Assembly (NCBI GenBank): GCA_900766915.1
Contig: CAAFXE010000361.1
Location: forward strand, 1 to 33,547
From: Lachnospiraceae bacterium
GTDB taxonomy: Bacteria; Bacillota; Clostridia; Lachnospirales; Lachnospiraceae
Direction: 5' to 3'
DNA: 33,547 bases
The notes beneath the pieces were generated by a model. It did no database searches, was not told the DNA's origin, and saw nothing but the letters and a program-made list of their open reading frames with translations. Shown piece after piece: positions 31,698-33,547 of this stretch. Position numbers and translations under genes: made by a program. The stretch's first letter is position 1; the number at the start of each line of letters is the position of its first letter.

Positions 31698-31737
31698 GGG
31701 GATTTTGCGATAGAAATGCAAAATTCCCTTATTTTTT
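31698..31737 (+). terminator. Rho-independent terminator after the GntR gene
   Basis: GGGGATTTTGC (31698-31708) pairs with GCAAAATTCCC (31718-31728) with one G-T wobble, followed by a T-rich run to 31736. Confidence 0.9.
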
Positions 31738-31760
31738 CAAGGTTTTTTGCCTTATGTCTA

Positions 31761-31789
31761 TTGACAATGGGAAATTTTGGTGTTTATAT
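31761..31789 (+). promoter_or_regulatory. Promoter of the BMP transporter operon
   Basis: Perfect TTGACA (31761-31766), a 17-nt spacer and TTATAT (31784-31789), about 78 nt before the lipoprotein start. Confidence 0.75.
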
Positions 31790-31866
31790 GACTATTGTTG
31801 AAAAGAAAACGCTGTTTTTGGAAAGTCCAAAGATAGCAGATGCAAAAACTCATAGGAGGAGAACCA

Positions 31867-33108
31867 ATGAAAAAGAAACTTATCAGTTTATTAGCAGTGA
31901 TGGCTTTAGTTGTTGGTACTTTAGCAGGATGCGGATCATCTGAAAAAGAAGCATCAAACGATGCTGCAACAGAAGCGGCAGAAGGCGAAACAACAGCTGC
32001 TAACGTAAAAGCAGGTTTTATTTTCCTGCATGACGAAAACTCTACATATGACTTAAACTTCTTAAACGGAGCAAAAGAAGCATGTGAAAAAATGGGTATT
32101 GAGTATGTAGTTAAGACAAACATCCCGGAAGGCCAGGAATGCTATGAAGCAGCATGCGAACTTGCAGATGCAGGCTGCAACTTCATCTTCGCAGACAGCT
32201 TTGGACATGAAGATTACATGATTGAAGCTGCAAAGGAATATCCGGAAGTTCAGTTTTGTCATGCAACAGGTACAAAAGCTCATACAGAAAACCTTGATAA
32301 CTTCCACAATGCATTTGCAGCAATCTATGACGGACGTTATCTTGCAGGTATCACAGCAGGTATGAAGTTAAACGAAATGATCGAAAACGGTGAAATTACA
32401 GCAGATCAGGCAAAAATGGGATACGTTGGAGCCTTCACATATGCTGAAGTTATTTCCGGATACACAGCATTTTTCTTAGGTGCACGTTCTGTTTGCCCAA
32501 CAGTTACTATGGAAGTAACCTTCACAGGTTCCTGGTATGACGAAACAGCTGAAAAAGAAGGTGCTAACAAACTTATCCAGGATGGCTGTGTACTCATCAG
32601 CCAGCATGCAGACTCCATGGGAGCTCCAACAGCATGTGAAACAGCAGGTGTTCCAAACGTATCTTACAACGGAAGCACAGAAGCAGCCTGCCCAAATACA
32701 TTCCTTGTTTCTTCCAGAATCAACTGGGCACCATACTTTGAATATGCAATGGGTTGTGTAGCAGAAGGTACTCCGATTGCTACAGACTGGTGCGGAACCT
32801 TAGAAAACGGTGCTGTTGAACTGACAGAGCTTGGCGGTGCAGTAGCAGAAGGTACAAAAGAAGCAATCGAAGCAGCCAAAGCAGACCTTATTGCCGGAAA
32901 TGTACATGTATTTGACGTTACAACCTTTACTGTAGAAGGTGCAGCTTTAGACAGCTATGAAGCAGATGTAGATACAGATCCTGCATATACACCGGATCAT
33001 GAAGTTGTAAGCGATGGATATTTCCATGAATCAGGAGATGAATTCCGTTCTGCTCCATACTTCAATGTTATGATCGATGGAATCAGCTTATTAGATACTG
33101 TATTCTAA
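31867..33108 (+). CDS. BMP-family ABC transporter substrate-binding lipoprotein
   Basis: A 413-residue secreted lipoprotein. The signal MKKKLISLLAVMALVVGTLA ends in lipobox LAGC with C22, followed by a Ser/Glu/Ala-rich linker to about residue 50. The binding domain has the BMP/Med layout: GFIFLHDENSTYDLNFLNGA near its start, IFADSFGHEDYM, NFHNAFAAIYDGRYLAGITAG and a late VFDVTTFTVEGAALDSYEAD. BMP proteins usually deliver purine nucleosides to ABC importers, though other ligands are known. AGGAGG is 8-9 nt before the ATG at 31867; an earlier in-frame ATG (31840) precedes that site and is rejected. The neighbouring sugar-acid genes raise the possibility of a different ligand, but a separate promoter argues for independence. 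Confidence 0.85.
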   Translation: MKKKLISLLAVMALVVGTLAGCGSSEKEASNDAATEAAEGETTAANVKAGFIFLHDENSTYDLNFLNGAKEACEKMGIEYVVKTNIPEGQECYEAACELADAGCNFIFADSFGHEDYMIEAAKEYPEVQFCHATGTKAHTENLDNFHNAFAAIYDGRYLAGITAGMKLNEMIENGEITADQAKMGYVGAFTYAEVISGYTAFFLGARSVCPTVTMEVTFTGSWYDETAEKEGANKLIQDGCVLISQHADSMGAPTACETAGVPNVSYNGSTEAACPNTFLVSSRINWAPYFEYAMGCVAEGTPIATDWCGTLENGAVELTELGGAVAEGTKEAIEAAKADLIAGNVHVFDVTTFTVEGAALDSYEADVDTDPAYTPDHEVVSDGYFHESGDEFRSAPYFNVMIDGISLLDTVF

Positions 33109-33147
33109 ATAATGCTTTGAAGCCTCGCAATCAGCAAGAATTGCAGA

Positions 33148-33183
33148 GGGCGGCACAGCGATTTTCGCCGCGCCGCCCTTTTT
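33148..33183 (+). terminator. Terminator-like hairpin between BMP gene and ATPase gene
   Basis: GGGCGGC (33148-33154) and GCCGCCC (33172-33178) form a 7-bp GC stem with an inner GCGA/TCGC helix, followed by a five-T run (33179-33183). It probably limits transcription into the ATPase gene, giving excess binding protein. Confidence 0.8.
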
Positions 33184-33213
33184 CTGTTTGGGGTCGATGA
33201 AAGGGGACAAAAG

Positions 33214-33547
33214 ATGCAAACCAAAACAGCCGCAGTATCAATGCGAAATGTAACAAAAACCTTTGGCTCATTAGTGGCCAACGACCATATCAACCTGGAT
33301 ATTTATAAAGGAGAGATTCTGGCGCTGCTTGGAGAAAACGGAAGCGGAAAGACCACGCTTTTAAATATGCTCTCCGGTATATATTTCCCGGATGAAGGTC
33401 AGATCTTTATCAATGGGAAAGAAGAGATCATCAAGTCACCAAAAGATGCTTTAAATTTAGGAATCGGTATGGTGCATCAGCACTTTAAGCTGATCGATGT
33501 GCTTTCTGCCACAGAAAATATTATTCTGGGACTGGAAGGAAAGCTCA
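33214..33547 (+). CDS. ABC transporter ATPase, partial (BMP-type importer)
   Basis: The gene is cut by the window end after 111 codons. It begins MQTKTAAVSMRNVTKTFGSL and has Walker A GENGSGKTT at 40-48 and a Q-loop MVHQHFKLIDVLSATENI typical of the sugar/nucleoside (YufO/RbsA-like) double-ATPase group. Full members are about 500 residues with two ATPase halves. AAGGGG lies about 8 nt before the ATG. It is the expected partner of the upstream BMP lipoprotein; permease genes should follow outside the window. Confidence 0.85.
   Translation, partial: MQTKTAAVSMRNVTKTFGSLVANDHINLDIYKGEILALLGENGSGKTTLLNMLSGIYFPDEGQIFINGKEEIIKSPKDALNLGIGMVHQHFKLIDVLSATENIILGLEGKL

Noticed and set aside
1..33547. 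tRNA, rRNA, CRISPR arrays, insertion sequences or prophage
   Set aside because: No cloverleaf with conserved arms, no regularly spaced repeats, and no transposase, integrase or phage structural genes were seen.

Overview
The window looks like a chromosomal stretch from an anaerobic Firmicute, most likely a Lachnospiraceae-type gut Clostridium. The evidence is protein style and gene content: rubrerythrin, several ferredoxin-like proteins, AGGAGG-type ribosome binding sites, Gram-positive lipoprotein signals and low-to-moderate GC. The species cannot be named from sequence alone. No rRNA, tRNA, CRISPR array, insertion sequence or prophage was recognised.

Layout. 1-3609 is AT-rich and accessory-like: a RelB/DinJ-type antitoxin whose overlapping toxin gene is cut short, a decayed-looking gap, a large SWIM zinc-finger protein, and small Fe-S proteins (BFD-like and DUF523/TudS-like). 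4115-8755 is a tight run encoding two FAD oxidoreductases and a DUF1667 protein (resembling an anaerobic glycerol-3-phosphate or 2-hydroxyacid dehydrogenase complex) plus a HerA/DUF853 ATPase. 8878-13564 holds a GH13 amylase-type enzyme convergent with an ATP-grasp gene and two esterase genes. 13699-14133 is a small four-helix (DUF2383/ferritin-like) protein.

14415-23159 is a nickel module. larB and larC overlap on the plus strand, larE is convergent on the minus strand, then come a ferredoxin with four 4Fe-4S motifs and a complete SBP/permease/permease/ATPase/ATPase transporter that probably imports nickel. LarB, LarE and LarC together build the nickel-pincer nucleotide cofactor of lactate racemase, but no larA is in the window.

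23278-26470 holds glyA (minus) divergent from rubrerythrin and a serine/threonine symporter. 26583-31670 is a sugar-acid catabolic locus: a medium-chain dehydrogenase, uxaB and uxaA on the minus strand, divergent from a GntR/FCD regulator. The order fits L-galactonate -> D-tagaturonate -> D-altronate -> 2-keto-3-deoxygluconate. Both divergent promoters carry the same 12-bp GTATAC-centred site just downstream of the -10 box, which is probably the regulator's operator. 31867-33547 is a BMP-family lipoprotein and the start of its ABC ATPase gene, which runs off the window.

The most interesting signals are the nickel-pincer module without its enzyme, the paired operators of the sugar-acid locus, a palindrome family shared by the larB and dehydrogenase leaders, several hairpins placed between co-directional genes, and the GH13/ATP-grasp/double-esterase cluster.
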